Positions 9,542 to 17,596 of a stretch of 64,000 bases of DNA are shown one piece after another (position 1 is the first letter of the stretch; each line of letters starts with the position of its first letter). The notes below the pieces were generated by a model. It was given only the letters and a program-made list of their open reading frames with translations, was not told the origin of the DNA and did no database searches. Position numbers and translations under genes: made by a program. The stretch is from Pontibacter akesuensis. GTDB taxonomy: Bacteria; Bacteroidota; Bacteroidia; Cytophagales; Hymenobacteraceae. The stretch covers positions 4,216,001 through 4,280,000 of the forward strand of contig NZ_CP014766.1 of the NCBI RefSeq assembly GCF_001611675.1, given 5' to 3'.

Positions 9542-10828
9542 TTAGCGCTTGTCGATTGAAACATAATCACGCTCTGTCTCGCCGGTGTACACCTGACGTG
9601 GACGGCCGATAGGCTCTTTGTTTTCGCGCATTTCTTTCCACTGGGCAATCCAACCTGGCAGGCGCCCAAGTGCAAACATCACTGTGAACATGTCTGTTGG
9701 AATACCCAAAGCACGGTAGATGATACCTGAGTAGAAGTCTACGTTCGGGTACAGCTTGCGCTCCACAAAGTATGGATCGTTCAGGGCAGCCTCTTCCAGT
9801 TCTTTGGCGATGTTCAGGATCGGGTCTTTCACACCCATGGCGTTCAATACATCATCAGCTGTTTTCTTAATGATCTTGGCGCGTGGGTCAAAGTTTTTAT
9901 ACACTCGGTGTCCGAAGCCCATCAAACGGAAAGGATCATCTTTGTCCTTTGCCTTGTTGATGAATTTCTTGGAGTCGCCACCGTCTGCTTTGATCTGCTC
10001 CAGCATCTCAATAACCGCCTGGTTGGCACCACCGTGCAGCGGGCCCCACAGGGCGCTGATACCGGCAGATACAGAAGAGTAAAGGCTGGCGTTGGCAGAA
10101 CCTACCAAGCGCACCGTAGAAGTAGAACAGTTCTGCTCATGGTCGGCGTGCAGGATCAGGAGCTTATTCAGGGCATCCACTACCACTGGGTTCACTTCGT
10201 AATCCTCTGTTGGATAAGCGAACATCATGTGCAGGAAGTTCGAGCAGTAATCCAGTTGGTTTTTAGGATAGTTAACCGGATGGCCAATGGAGTTCTTATA
10301 AGACCAGGCAGCGATGGTAGATATCTTGGCCATCAGGCGAATAATGGAAAGGTCCATTTCCTCTGTCGTCTGGTTCGGGTTAAGCGACTCAGGGTAAAAA
10401 GCTGTAAGTGAGCTAACCAGGGCAGAAAGAATACCCATAGGGTGCGAGGTGGACGGGAATCCATCCAGTATCTTGCGCATGTCTTCGTTCACCAACGTAT
10501 GGCGACGAATCTTATCGCTGAAATCGGCCAGTTCCTCTGTTGTTGGCAGTGTGCCGTAAATCAGGAGGTAAGCCACCTCCACAAAGTTAGAGCGCTCAGC
10601 CAGCTGCTCAATTGGATAGCCTCTGTAGCGCAAAATGCCCAGTTCACCATCCAGGAATGTGATGGCACTTTTGGTGGCACCTGTATTTTTATAACCTGAG
10701 TCCAGGGTAATGTAACCTGTTTTACCGCGCAGCGAGGAGATGTCGATGGCTTTTTCGTTCTCCGTGCCTTCCACGATAGGCATCTGGTAAGATTTACCGT
10801 CTAATATTATTTCAGCAGATTCTGACAT
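9542..10828 (-). CDS. gltA: Citrate synthase
   Basis: A 428-residue type II (hexameric-class) citrate synthase that condenses acetyl-CoA and oxaloacetate in the TCA cycle. Active-site blocks are HADHEQNCSTSTVRLVGS, WGPLHGGANQAV and GFGHRVYKNFDPRAKI. The tail GETERDYVSIDKR is typical of the family. It is monocistronic, with a 19-bp terminator downstream and a 339-base spacer upstream that it shares with the divergent DUF4268 gene. Confidence 0.98.
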   Translation of the reverse strand: MSESAEIILDGKSYQMPIVEGTENEKAIDISSLRGKTGYITLDSGYKNTGATKSAITFLDGELGILRYRGYPIEQLAERSNFVEVAYLLIYGTLPTTEELADFSDKIRRHTLVNEDMRKILDGFPSTSHPMGILSALVSSLTAFYPESLNPNQTTEEMDLSIIRLMAKISTIAAWSYKNSIGHPVNYPKNQLDYCSNFLHMMFAYPTEDYEVNPVVVDALNKLLILHADHEQNCSTSTVRLVGSANASLYSSVSAGISALWGPLHGGANQAVIEMLEQIKADGGDSKKFINKAKDKDDPFRLMGFGHRVYKNFDPRAKIIKKTADDVLNAMGVKDPILNIAKELEEAALNDPYFVERKLYPNVDFYSGIIYRALGIPTDMFTVMFALGRLPGWIAQWKEMRENKEPIGRPRQVYTGETERDYVSIDKR

Positions 10829-11073
10829 GTTGAATTATCTTTAATGTCCGTTGTTGTGTCTCAATTGGAAGCGAAATTATGGAAAATTGTTCTAAAATGA
10901 AACGCTGCAGTGCATAATATCTGCTGTTAACTATGTATAAAAGTTTCACTTTTGATCAACTTATGTATAAACGGTAAATCTGAGAAAAGTTTTAATTAAA
11001 TCTGTACCCTGGTTTTTAATTTGTTGATTTGATGCGACACCTGGCTCAGAGGTTGGGTGAAGCAGGGTAATAG

Positions 11074-11108
11074 CAGGTTCCGGCAGCTGGCTTCACCAGC
11101 CGAACCTG
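11074..11108 (+). other. Hairpin in the gltA / DUF4268 divergent spacer
   Basis: CAGGTTC pairs with GAACCTG, and the inner CTGG pairs with CCAG (small internal bulge), enclosing CTTCA. No T-run follows, so it is not a normal terminator. It could be an operator, the remnant of a repeat, or a leader structure. The rest of 10829-11167 is AT-rich and holds no further gene. Confidence 0.35.
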
Positions 11109-11155
11109 TGGCTGCACCTTGAAGTATAAAAGTGGCAAAAGCCGATCATTATAGC

Positions 11156-11163
11156 TATTTTTG
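11156..11163 (+). promoter_or_regulatory. Possible -7 box next to the DUF4268 start
   Basis: TATTTTTG fits TAnnTTTG and ends only 4 bases before the ATG at 11168. If used, transcription would begin at or inside the start codon, giving a leaderless message. A TTG start at 11132 with a longer frame is the alternative. No -33 element is clear. Confidence 0.35.
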
Positions 11164-11167
11164 CAGC

Positions 11168-11623
11168 ATGTATACCCGCGAACAAGCATCTCAGTTACGG
11201 CAGCAATTCTGGACTACCTTTGGCCAGTATCTTACTCCTTTGCTTTCGGCCGAAGGGATGCGGGTGAACTGGATAAATTATAAAACCGGCGCAAAGCACG
11301 TGTACTTCCGCATGAATGCCGACAAGAAGCAGGGATCCATAGCCATTGAACTGACGCACCCGGATGTTGAAATGCAGCAGCTGGTTTTCGAGCAGCTTCT
11401 GGAGCACAAAACGATGCTGCACGAGGCGCTGGGGGAGGAGTGGGAGTGGGCACTCCACACCACCGACGAAAACGACCGCACCGTCAGTCGCATCTATAAA
11501 GAGATTGCGCCAGCCAACGTCTTCAACAAAGACGACTGGCCGAAGCTGATCTCTTTTTTCAAGCCCCGCATTATCGCCCTGGATGCCTTCTGGAGCGATG
11601 CCAGGTATTCGTTTGAGGAGTAA
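11168..11623 (+). CDS. DUF4268 domain-containing protein
   Basis: A 151-residue soluble acidic protein that resembles the DUF4268 family from end to end: an N-terminal REQASQLRQQFWTTFGQY block, a central beta region containing NYKTGAKHVYFRM, and a C-terminal WPKLISFFKPRIIALD block. DUF4268 is also found at the C-terminus of some nuclease-like proteins, but here it stands alone and no catalytic residues are obvious. Its function is unknown. It converges on the gene at 11628 with a 4-base gap. Confidence 0.75.
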   Translation: MYTREQASQLRQQFWTTFGQYLTPLLSAEGMRVNWINYKTGAKHVYFRMNADKKQGSIAIELTHPDVEMQQLVFEQLLEHKTMLHEALGEEWEWALHTTDENDRTVSRIYKEIAPANVFNKDDWPKLISFFKPRIIALDAFWSDARYSFEE

Positions 11624-11627
11624 AAGC

Positions 11628-11939
11628 TTACCAGGTGGTATCGTCTTCGGGGTTGGTGAAGCCAAGGCCGGGCTGGTAGCGGGTGCCGTTGCCGTTGAGG
11701 TGGTTCCACATGTCTACCTGCATCTTCTGCTTGTCAAGCCGAATAAACTCTTCCCATCGTTCCTGGTCATCCTCTGAGAACTGGTTCACCAGGTCGCTTA
11801 ACTGCATGTTAGCCTGCTCTTGCAGCCTTGCCTGCAGCTCCGGGTCGGTGCGCAGCATGTGGTCTATCTTTATTCGGAAATAGGTATTCAGCTCCTTGTA
11901 CCTATCCGCATCCCAGTTCTCCAGATTTTGATTTTCCAT
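11628..11939 (-). CDS. Hypothetical acidic protein, 103 residues
   Basis: A soluble protein rich in Asp, Glu, Gln and Asn, mostly predicted helical in the first 75 residues, with a Gly/Asn/Trp-rich tail and no signal or membrane segment. No family is recognised. It is accepted as a gene because its stop abuts the convergent DUF4268 stop, the start ATG is isolated and the composition is protein-like. Confidence 0.65.
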   Translation of the reverse strand: MENQNLENWDADRYKELNTYFRIKIDHMLRTDPELQARLQEQANMQLSDLVNQFSEDDQERWEEFIRLDKQKMQVDMWNHLNGNGTRYQPGLGFTNPEDDTTW

Positions 11940-12125
11940 CCGTTCGTTATTCTAGTGCTTCCTTATACTTCTAGATATCCATACATCCTACCGCCCTTGT
12001 AAGATTGCTACAAACAGCCATACTGGTGCAAAAAAATAGTGGCCCACCAACTAAAACGGACGCAAGCTATTTATTTGTTCAGCCTGCGTGTCATTAATAG
12101 CTAATAAAGCGGCGGCTAATTTCAC

Positions 12126-12593
12126 TTACTCGTTGAAATGGTACAGGAAAGTGATGATGCCGGTGTAGGCGGGTTTTTTACTGTCTTTAATTTCAAGCGT
12201 TACCTCCAGGCGTGCTTTGGCGATGCCCCGCAGGTTTTTCACCGATAGTAATTTAGCGCGTAGTCTAACTTCACTGTCTACTGTTACGGCCTGGTTAAAG
12301 CGCAGGCTTTCGATCTCATAGTTTACCTGCATTTTCAGGTTCTCTATGGTCGTGATCTGCTGCCAGAGGTAGGGCAGGAGCGAGACCGTAAGGTAGCCGT
12401 GCGCGATGGTTGCCTTAAAAGGTGTCTCAGTGGCGGCACGTTCAGCATCGGTGTGAATCCACTGGTGGTCCAGGGTAGCGTCGGCAAACTGGTTGATTTG
12501 CTGTTGGGTGATGGTGTGGTAATCGGAAATACCCATTTCGGCTCCCTCGTATTGCTCAAGTTCTTCCAGGCTTCTGATGGTTAGTTTACTCAT
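12126..12593 (-). CDS. MaoC-family (R)-enoyl-CoA hydratase
   Basis: A 155-residue hot-dog fold protein. The hydratase motif region DATLDHQWIHTDAERA (residues about 38-53) carries the conserved Asp/His pair. FKATIAHGYLTVSLLP follows. MaoC-type proteins hydrate trans-2-enoyl-CoA to (R)-3-hydroxyacyl-CoA, in fatty acid breakdown or polyester precursor supply. The gene stands alone. No PHA synthase is nearby, so the pathway is open. Confidence 0.88.
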   Translation of the reverse strand: MSKLTIRSLEELEQYEGAEMGISDYHTITQQQINQFADATLDHQWIHTDAERAATETPFKATIAHGYLTVSLLPYLWQQITTIENLKMQVNYEIESLRFNQAVTVDSEVRLRAKLLSVKNLRGIAKARLEVTLEIKDSKKPAYTGIITFLYHFNE

Positions 12594-13039
12594 GGAGTTG
12601 TGTGGTTAGTGGCTTAAATGTTCTGTGATGTGCTTTTAGTGTTCAGCGGTAGCTTGAAATGGAAAGGTAAAGATAAAAGCAATACGATAGTATAGGTAAC
12701 ATGATTGAAATACCCAATCTGAGCGCTGCTAGCTACCCGTTAACCATTCATACTTTATACTTTTCCTGTTCAATGACTACGCCTGTACTGTACGCGCCGC
12801 TACGGGTATGGTAACTTAATTCTCATATGAAGCTATCCTCAACAAACCCGAATGCAAGGTGAATTTATTGTGCTTCTCAGCAACTCAGGTGAGGCTGTAG
12901 CTATTTTATTTGAAGGTTTTTACTTGTGATACACGAGCAGAAGTATATAAAGTAATCTGAATGCAGAAGAGGCAACTGCAGCCGCGTAACTCTTGGCAGT
13001 TTTACCGGTATGCTTAGAAAGTAATTTAAAACTAGCGCT
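12594..13039. other. Intergenic region between divergent maoC-like and aldo/keto reductase genes
   Basis: 446 bases with no convincing gene on either strand. It contains two adjacent copies of the dispersed word family (CATACTT and TATACTT around 12749-12759) and one AAGTATA at 12941. It must carry both promoters, but I could not pick clear -33/-7 pairs. Confidence 0.5.
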
Positions 13040-13939
13040 ATGAAGTATAACCTGCTCGGAAAATCAGATCTGTCGGTAAGTGAAGTGAGTTTTGGCTGCA
13101 TGTCGTTGGGAGACGACGATGCGGAAAATAAACAACTGCTGCACCAGGCGCTCGACAAGGGGATAAACTTTTTCGACACAGCGGATCTTTATGCAAAGGG
13201 TGAAAACGAGCGAACAGTGGGCAAAGCCTTCCAAGGCATGCGCGACCAGGTGTACATCGCCACCAAAGTAGGAAACCAGTGGCGCCCCGACGGCAGCGGC
13301 TGGGACTGGAACCCACGTAAAGAGTATATTTTGCAGGCAGTGGATAAAAGCCTGCAGCGCCTCCAGACAGCGTACATCGATCTCTACCAGCTGCACGGCG
13401 GCACCATTGACGACCCCATGGACGAAACGATTGAAGCCTTTGAACTGCTGCAGCAACAGGGTAAGATCCGGTACTTCGGTATTTCCTCTATCCGCCCCAA
13501 CGTTGTCCGAGAATTCGTCATCCGGTCCAGTATCGTGAGTGTGATGATGCAATATAGCCTGCTGGATCGACGCCCGGAAGAGGCGGTGCTGCCTTTGCTG
13601 CAGCAGCATAACATTGGCGTGCTGGCACGCGGCAGCCTCGCGCAGGGGCTGCTGGCCGGTAAACCTGCTAAACCATACTTAAACTATGTAACCGATGAGG
13701 TCCGGAAAGCAGCTGAAGCAGTTAGTGCGTTGGCAGGTGAATCGGGTAATGCCGCTGCAACGGCTGTGCGCTATGTGCTGCAACAGCCAGCCATTACCAC
13801 CGCCGTGCTCGGCATCCGGACAAACGAGCACTTGAAGGACGCACTCGCCGCTTCGACTACTACTGCACCTCTTGCAGATCAAGCTATACAAAAGTTGCAG
13901 GCGGCACTGCCCCTCAACAAATATGAGCAGCACCGGTAG
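13040..13939 (+). CDS. Aldo/keto reductase
   Basis: A 299-residue TIM-barrel NADPH oxidoreductase. The catalytic tetrad is visible: Asp and Tyr in FFDTADLYAKGENE, Lys in VYIATKVG, and His in DLYQLHGG. The C-terminal cofactor region includes a TTAVLGIRTNEHL block. It resembles the AKR groups that act on small aldehydes or sugars; the substrate is not assignable. The dispersed word AAGTATA overlaps its second and third codons. Confidence 0.9.
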   Translation: MKYNLLGKSDLSVSEVSFGCMSLGDDDAENKQLLHQALDKGINFFDTADLYAKGENERTVGKAFQGMRDQVYIATKVGNQWRPDGSGWDWNPRKEYILQAVDKSLQRLQTAYIDLYQLHGGTIDDPMDETIEAFELLQQQGKIRYFGISSIRPNVVREFVIRSSIVSVMMQYSLLDRRPEEAVLPLLQQHNIGVLARGSLAQGLLAGKPAKPYLNYVTDEVRKAAEAVSALAGESGNAAATAVRYVLQQPAITTAVLGIRTNEHLKDALAASTTTAPLADQAIQKLQAALPLNKYEQHR

Positions 13940-14069
13940 CGTTACAGGCTCCTGATACACACATACCACTGGCGTATGCATCCGCTTTTGCCGATCGACA
14001 AGCATTGCTACATACTTTAGTTATAAATAGATGCTGTTGGGGAGCTGCTTTATACTTGCAGAGAATGTT

Positions 14070-14106
14070 ATCCGGCACAAGGCACAAGCATACGTTTGCG
14101 CCGGAT
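14070..14106. terminator. Hairpin between convergent genes, possible terminator
   Basis: ATCCGGC at 14070 pairs with GCCGGAT at 14100, with an outer CAA/TTG extension and a loop of about 15 bases. It lies 7 bases beyond the stop of the class V aminotransferase-like gene. The missing T-run makes terminator function uncertain. Confidence 0.45.
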
Positions 14107-14112
14107 ACCGGA

Positions 14113-15354
14113 TTAACGTATGCCTTTCTCCGCTAAATACTCCTGCAGGCCTTTCTCAAACAGCGCCACTTCCTCCAGTGTGTTATAGGGAGCCAAGCCT
14201 ATTCTGATCCAGCCGCCCATGGGATTGACGCCAAGTTTCTCTGCCATGGTGGAGGCATAGAAATGGCCGTCGGCGATGTTCATGTTGTATTTCTCGGCAA
14301 ACCAGGAGGTGGCTTCGCGGGCGTTTACATTTTTGATGGTGAAGGCGAAAGTTGGCGTTTTAGGCGTACCTGCCGGTGCGCGGTAAAGGCGTACCCCCGG
14401 TTGCTCCTGTAAAAAACGCTCAATCCGTTCGGCCAGCGTCAGCTCGTGCGCCTCAATGCGCTGCATGCCCGACTGCAGCCGTTCCCGGCGGGTGGTACCT
14501 TCGCCCTGTGCTTCTATAAACGAGATAGCCCCGATCAGGCCGGCTATAGCTTCGTGGTTCTGCGTGCCCGTTTCCAGTTTATCCGGAATTTCCTGCGGCG
14601 CCGGCTGCAGTTTGTACACGGGCAGCTTCTCAAACAGCGAGGCCGCAATCACGGCCATGCCAATGTGCGGGCCAAAAAACTTGTAAGCCGAGCACAGCAA
14701 CACATCGCAGCCAAGCGCTTTGAAGTCGATGGATAGGTGCGGCACCGCATGCACGGCATCTACTATCACCAGCGCGTTCACCTCTTTTGCCCGGGCCACA
14801 ATACGAGCGACATCCGTTACCGTGCCCGTTACATTCGAGGACATTCCCACAGCCACCAGTTTCGTCTTTTCCGTAATTACCTCGTTCAGTCTGTCCAGCT
14901 CCAGGGTATAGGTGTTGGGGTTTACCTGCAGGAATTTCACTGCCGCGCCGGTGTCTTTCGCCAGTGTCACCCACGGGTCCACGTTGGCCCGGTGGTCCAG
15001 CTCAGTCACCACAATTTCATCTTCCCCAGAGATAGAAGAAGCAAGGCTACGGGCGATGGAAAAAGCCAGTGAGGTCATGTTCTGGCCGAAAGCCACTTCA
15101 TGCGGGTCGCAGTGCAGCAAATCAGCCACGGTCTTGCGGCCTTCCTCCAGCAGGATATCGGTCTTCACGCTTGTCTGGAAGGGGCCGTGCAAATTGGCCA
15201 TGCCACTGGTGATATATCCTACCAAGGCATCTATACTTTGCCGCGCCATCTGGGTGCCGCCGGGTCCATCAAAATAAATAAAGGGCTTTTGTTGACCGCC
15301 TTCTCGCAAGGCCGGGAAATCAGCACGCAGCTGCTCTATTGAAATCTGACTCAT
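14113..15354 (-). CDS. Cysteine desulfurase-like class V aminotransferase
   Basis: A 413-residue PLP enzyme of the class V fold. The Schiff-base lysine sits in SAYKFFGPH, and VDAVHAVPH supplies the PLP-binding Asp and His. The N-terminus FPALREGGQQKPFIYFDGPGG and the block ETGTQNHEAIAGL match the VC1184-like 'cysteine desulfurase-like' subfamily rather than true SufS/IscS. It lacks an obvious catalytic-loop cysteine and no Fe-S assembly genes are near. The reaction is therefore uncertain; a lyase or desulfurase role on a cysteine-like substrate is only inferred. Confidence 0.85.
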   Translation of the reverse strand: MSQISIEQLRADFPALREGGQQKPFIYFDGPGGTQMARQSIDALVGYITSGMANLHGPFQTSVKTDILLEEGRKTVADLLHCDPHEVAFGQNMTSLAFSIARSLASSISGEDEIVVTELDHRANVDPWVTLAKDTGAAVKFLQVNPNTYTLELDRLNEVITEKTKLVAVGMSSNVTGTVTDVARIVARAKEVNALVIVDAVHAVPHLSIDFKALGCDVLLCSAYKFFGPHIGMAVIAASLFEKLPVYKLQPAPQEIPDKLETGTQNHEAIAGLIGAISFIEAQGEGTTRRERLQSGMQRIEAHELTLAERIERFLQEQPGVRLYRAPAGTPKTPTFAFTIKNVNAREATSWFAEKYNMNIADGHFYASTMAEKLGVNPMGGWIRIGLAPYNTLEEVALFEKGLQEYLAEKGIR

Positions 15355-15534
15355 TGTTCTACGTTTTGTTCTCGCTCAATTTAGCTAAAAGAACGAGATG
15401 GAAACAGTTTAGTTAATAAGGAGGGCGCATCATAGTCTATGCGCACCCTGCAACACAGGGAAGGAGTTATGGCGCTACTGCAGACTTGCCGCTACAGCCA
15501 ACTGAAAATATAAAAAATATATTTCAAGCAACAG

Positions 15535-16254
15535 TTATATGCCTTTGCCCAGCCTGTAGCCAATGCCGAGGCTGAAGAAAAGGCTGCTAAAACGGGTATC
15601 AGAAAAATTGATTCTCTTGGATAGACTGTTACCCGCCTGGTCAGTTCCCTCCAACGTGTAGGTGCCGAGATCGCCTTTCCCTACATAAAAGTACTGCAGC
15701 TGTAAATCAGCAGAAAAGCGTTTGCCTATGGCACTATTATAGCCTCCCTCTACCACGACTCCGGGTTTAAGGTAGGCCTTGTCTGCTAACTTTGTCTCTC
15801 CGTAAGAAGGAGCAGCCTGAAGGCGGTGGAAAGCAGGGCCCAGCCCCAGGCGGAGTGCAGGATAAGTGAGGGGGGCATACCCGATCGCTGCCAGGGTTAG
15901 GCAGGAGGTCTCGGTGGACAATGGGGCATAATCGCTGGAGAAACCATGCACATCCGTCTCCCTAAAGTTCACCAGCCCTTTTGCCTTGTACTTCTGCCTG
16001 AAGGTAAACGCTACGCCTACTTGTACCGCGGCTTCCTGCCGGTAATCCATGTTATCGAAAATTGCTTTCAAACCGCCACGATTATTCTTGACAGCAAAGC
16101 CGGCATCTTTTAACAGTTCCAGCATGCTGTGTCCCGATCCGGCAAAAATTACCCCGGAATGAAACGTGATAACAGGCCCGGCCGGAGAGGCAGACTGGCC
16201 CGCAGCAGACTGCCAAAGCACCAGTAAAAAGAGCAGAAGGAGAATATTTTTCAT
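15535..16254 (-). CDS. Outer-membrane beta-barrel protein
   Basis: A 239-residue exported protein. A signal peptide (MKNILLLLFLLVLW and cleavage near AAGQ, residue 20) is followed by alternating hydrophobic strands typical of a small OmpW/OprF-like barrel. It ends with SLGIGYRLGKGI, the terminal strand. No family name is evident. It is probably an outer-membrane porin-like or structural protein. Confidence 0.75.
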   Translation of the reverse strand: MKNILLLLFLLVLWQSAAGQSASPAGPVITFHSGVIFAGSGHSMLELLKDAGFAVKNNRGGLKAIFDNMDYRQEAAVQVGVAFTFRQKYKAKGLVNFRETDVHGFSSDYAPLSTETSCLTLAAIGYAPLTYPALRLGLGPAFHRLQAAPSYGETKLADKAYLKPGVVVEGGYNSAIGKRFSADLQLQYFYVGKGDLGTYTLEGTDQAGNSLSKRINFSDTRFSSLFFSLGIGYRLGKGI

Positions 16255-16338
16255 CAGCCCGGTTTATTAAGGCAATCGATCTTTATACTATTAGCGGAAA
16301 AAGTAGAGAGCCAACAGAGGCAGAAACAAGCCCGTAAC

Positions 16339-16376
16339 AGCAAGCGCAGCAAACAATACCGTTTGCTGCGCTTGCT
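16339..16376. terminator. Sixteen-base-pair hairpin, possible terminator of the small lysine-rich gene
   Basis: Perfect arms AGCAAGCGCAGCAAAC and GTTTGCTGCGCTTGCT around a 6-base loop. It lies downstream of the minus-strand 35-residue gene, after a second hairpin. No T-run follows on either strand, so termination strength is uncertain. Confidence 0.55.
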
Positions 16377-16396
16377 TTGCTGTAGTTTGGCTACTG

Positions 16397-16429
16397 GCCA
16401 TACTTCCAACAGAGAGTCGGAAGTATGGC
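16397..16429. other. Inverted repeat built on the AAGTATGG/CCATACTT word, abutting a stop codon
   Basis: GCCATACTTCC and GGAAGTATGGC form an 11-bp stem with an 11-base loop. The repeat ends exactly where the stop codon of the small minus-strand gene (16430-16432) begins. This is one of several hairpins whose arms contain the dispersed ATACTT/AAGTAT word. Confidence 0.7.
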
Positions 16430-16537
16430 TTAGTCGTATTTGTTCTTTTTCTTTTCAAGTTTAGCAGCCGCCTTTTCCTTTGGTGTTTTGGCTGGCTTTT
16501 TCTTAACGTCCTTTTTTGCGTCTTGTGACTTTGCCAT
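16430..16537 (-). CDS. Very small lysine-rich protein, 35 residues
   Basis: The ATG at 16537 and the stop at 16430 give a 35-residue product with 14 lysines and 6 alanines: it starts MAKSQDAKKD, continues with KKKPAKTPKEKAAAK and ends KKKNKYD. Codon use is gene-like, with GCG/GCT/GCC and AAG/AAA mixed. Two hairpins follow the stop. The sequence is like the short, highly basic, disordered tails or nucleic-acid-binding proteins of other Bacteroidota, but I cannot name a family. The function may be nucleic acid or ribosome binding; that is inference from charge only. Confidence 0.6.
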   Translation of the reverse strand: MAKSQDAKKDVKKKPAKTPKEKAAAKLEKKKNKYD

Positions 16538-17018
16538 GGGAGTAGGTTTATAGTTTACCTAAAGATACGGGTTTTTTAATTCGGAGGTAAAGCTTTTGGG
16601 CAGGATAATGTTTTCTGGCTATATGCAGCAGGCAGTAATGTATACTTCCATCAAAGAAGGTCGCGGTAGCCGCCTTTAAACACCTCGTTTACATGCCAGA
16701 TGGTGAATTATGGATCAGGGTAGAAGGCTTTCTTCTGTGGCGGTTTAATGGATTCGCCGTGGTGTTGCAGGAGCCATTCGTTTGCCCATATCCATTAACC
16801 TCATCCGAAACCAGCATACGCAGGTCTTCATGCAGGTACTAATGTTGTGAACATATTAATTTCATTGGACACTGTAAATGTCGTAACATATGTAAGGTTG
16901 GTTAAAGCTCGACTCACCTAAAGGTCAGCATATAAAAAGCCGCCCATGCACAAACACAGGCGGCTTTATACTTGAAGTTATCCCCCAACAACGGGCGCTA
17001 ATCCTTTTTAAGATATAT
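16538..17018. other. Intergenic region, no gene recognised
   Basis: It holds one TATACTT (about 16640), a short open stretch on the minus strand at 16651-16794 interrupted by a stop and considered a possible gene relic (see rejected items), and the terminator of the downstream lipoprotein gene at 16936-16967. Confidence 0.5.
16936..16967 (-). terminator. Intrinsic terminator of the small lipoprotein gene
   Basis: On the minus strand, AAAGCCGCC and GGCGGCTTT flank a 14-base loop and are followed by TTTTTATA, a proper T-run. It begins 52 bases after the stop of the gene at 17019-17237. The other side carries a TATACTT word. Confidence 0.8.
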
Positions 17019-17237
17019 TCAGTCTTTGTTCTCCTCCTCTTCGTCCACCGTCACGGTTCTGGTCTGCTCGGTGGTGTCGTACTGCACCACGGTTTCCGTT
17101 ACCTCGTATTCTGTCGCAACAGAATCCCGGTCCACTACTACGCCTTCCTCGGCGGTACTTCCTTTATCGGTTCGCTCACAGGCCATCATGCTTAGAGATC
17201 CCAGCACAAGTGCACCTGCAAAAAATATCTTTTTCAT
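17019..17237 (-). CDS. Small acidic lipoprotein, 72 residues
   Basis: The N-terminus MKKIFFAGALVLGSLSMMAC is a lipoprotein signal with lipobox SMMAC (C20). The mature part is short, Thr/Glu/Asp/Val-rich, and ends DEEEENKD. It is probably anchored in the periplasm or outer membrane and largely disordered. No family is recognised. It is accepted because of the lipobox, its own terminator and an isolated ATG. Confidence 0.75.
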   Translation of the reverse strand: MKKIFFAGALVLGSLSMMACERTDKGSTAEEGVVVDRDSVATEYEVTETVVQYDTTEQTRTVTVDEEEENKD

Positions 17238-17497
17238 AATTGTATGTTTAAGTTATGTATGATCATAATACAATATCATGACATCTATGTGTCAGATGCT
17301 ATATTTGGTGTATTTACGAGTATAACTATATAAAAGGTTTTTTTCGTCGACTTGTAGCTAGGTGAAACATGTAAAATGTACAAAAGTATCTGATGTACTG
17401 GTTTTACATAAACATAAACTTCTTCAACGCCTCCTCATGCCTTCTTTGGCCGAAGCAGGAGCAAAGCAAACGAATCTTCTAAAGTCAGCAAATTTAG

Positions 17498-17522
17498 AAG
17501 TATAGCTGCCACAGCTATACTT
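17498..17522. repeat. Perfect AAGTATA...TATACTT inverted repeat
   Basis: Arms AAGTATAGCTG and CAGCTATACTT (11 bp, perfect) around CCA. It lies 9 bases beyond the cphA terminator and has no T-run, so it is not itself a standard terminator. It is a clear paired copy of the over-represented 7-mer. Confidence 0.8.
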
Positions 17523-17530
17523 GAAGAAAA

Positions 17531-17574
17531 GCAAAAGCCCCAGCAGTGTATTTGGATGCTGCTGGGGCTTTTGC
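17531..17574 (-). terminator. Intrinsic terminator of cphA
   Basis: A 16-bp perfect stem (GCAAAAGCCCCAGCAG and its complement) with an 11- to 12-base loop. It is followed on the minus strand by TTTTC and lies 23 bases from the cphA stop. The remainder of 17238-17596 contains the inverted repeat above and AT-rich sequence with no gene. Confidence 0.85.
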
Positions 17575-17596
17575 TCCCGAACGAGCTGTACCACAT

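Noticed and set aside
16651-16794. Minus-strand stretch reading WANEWLLQHHGESIKPPQ then FTIWHVNEVFKGG
   Set aside because: It looks protein-like but is only 28 + 18 codons split by a stop, with no start, no recognisable family and no neighbouring gene remnants. Chance cannot be excluded, so no feature is listed.
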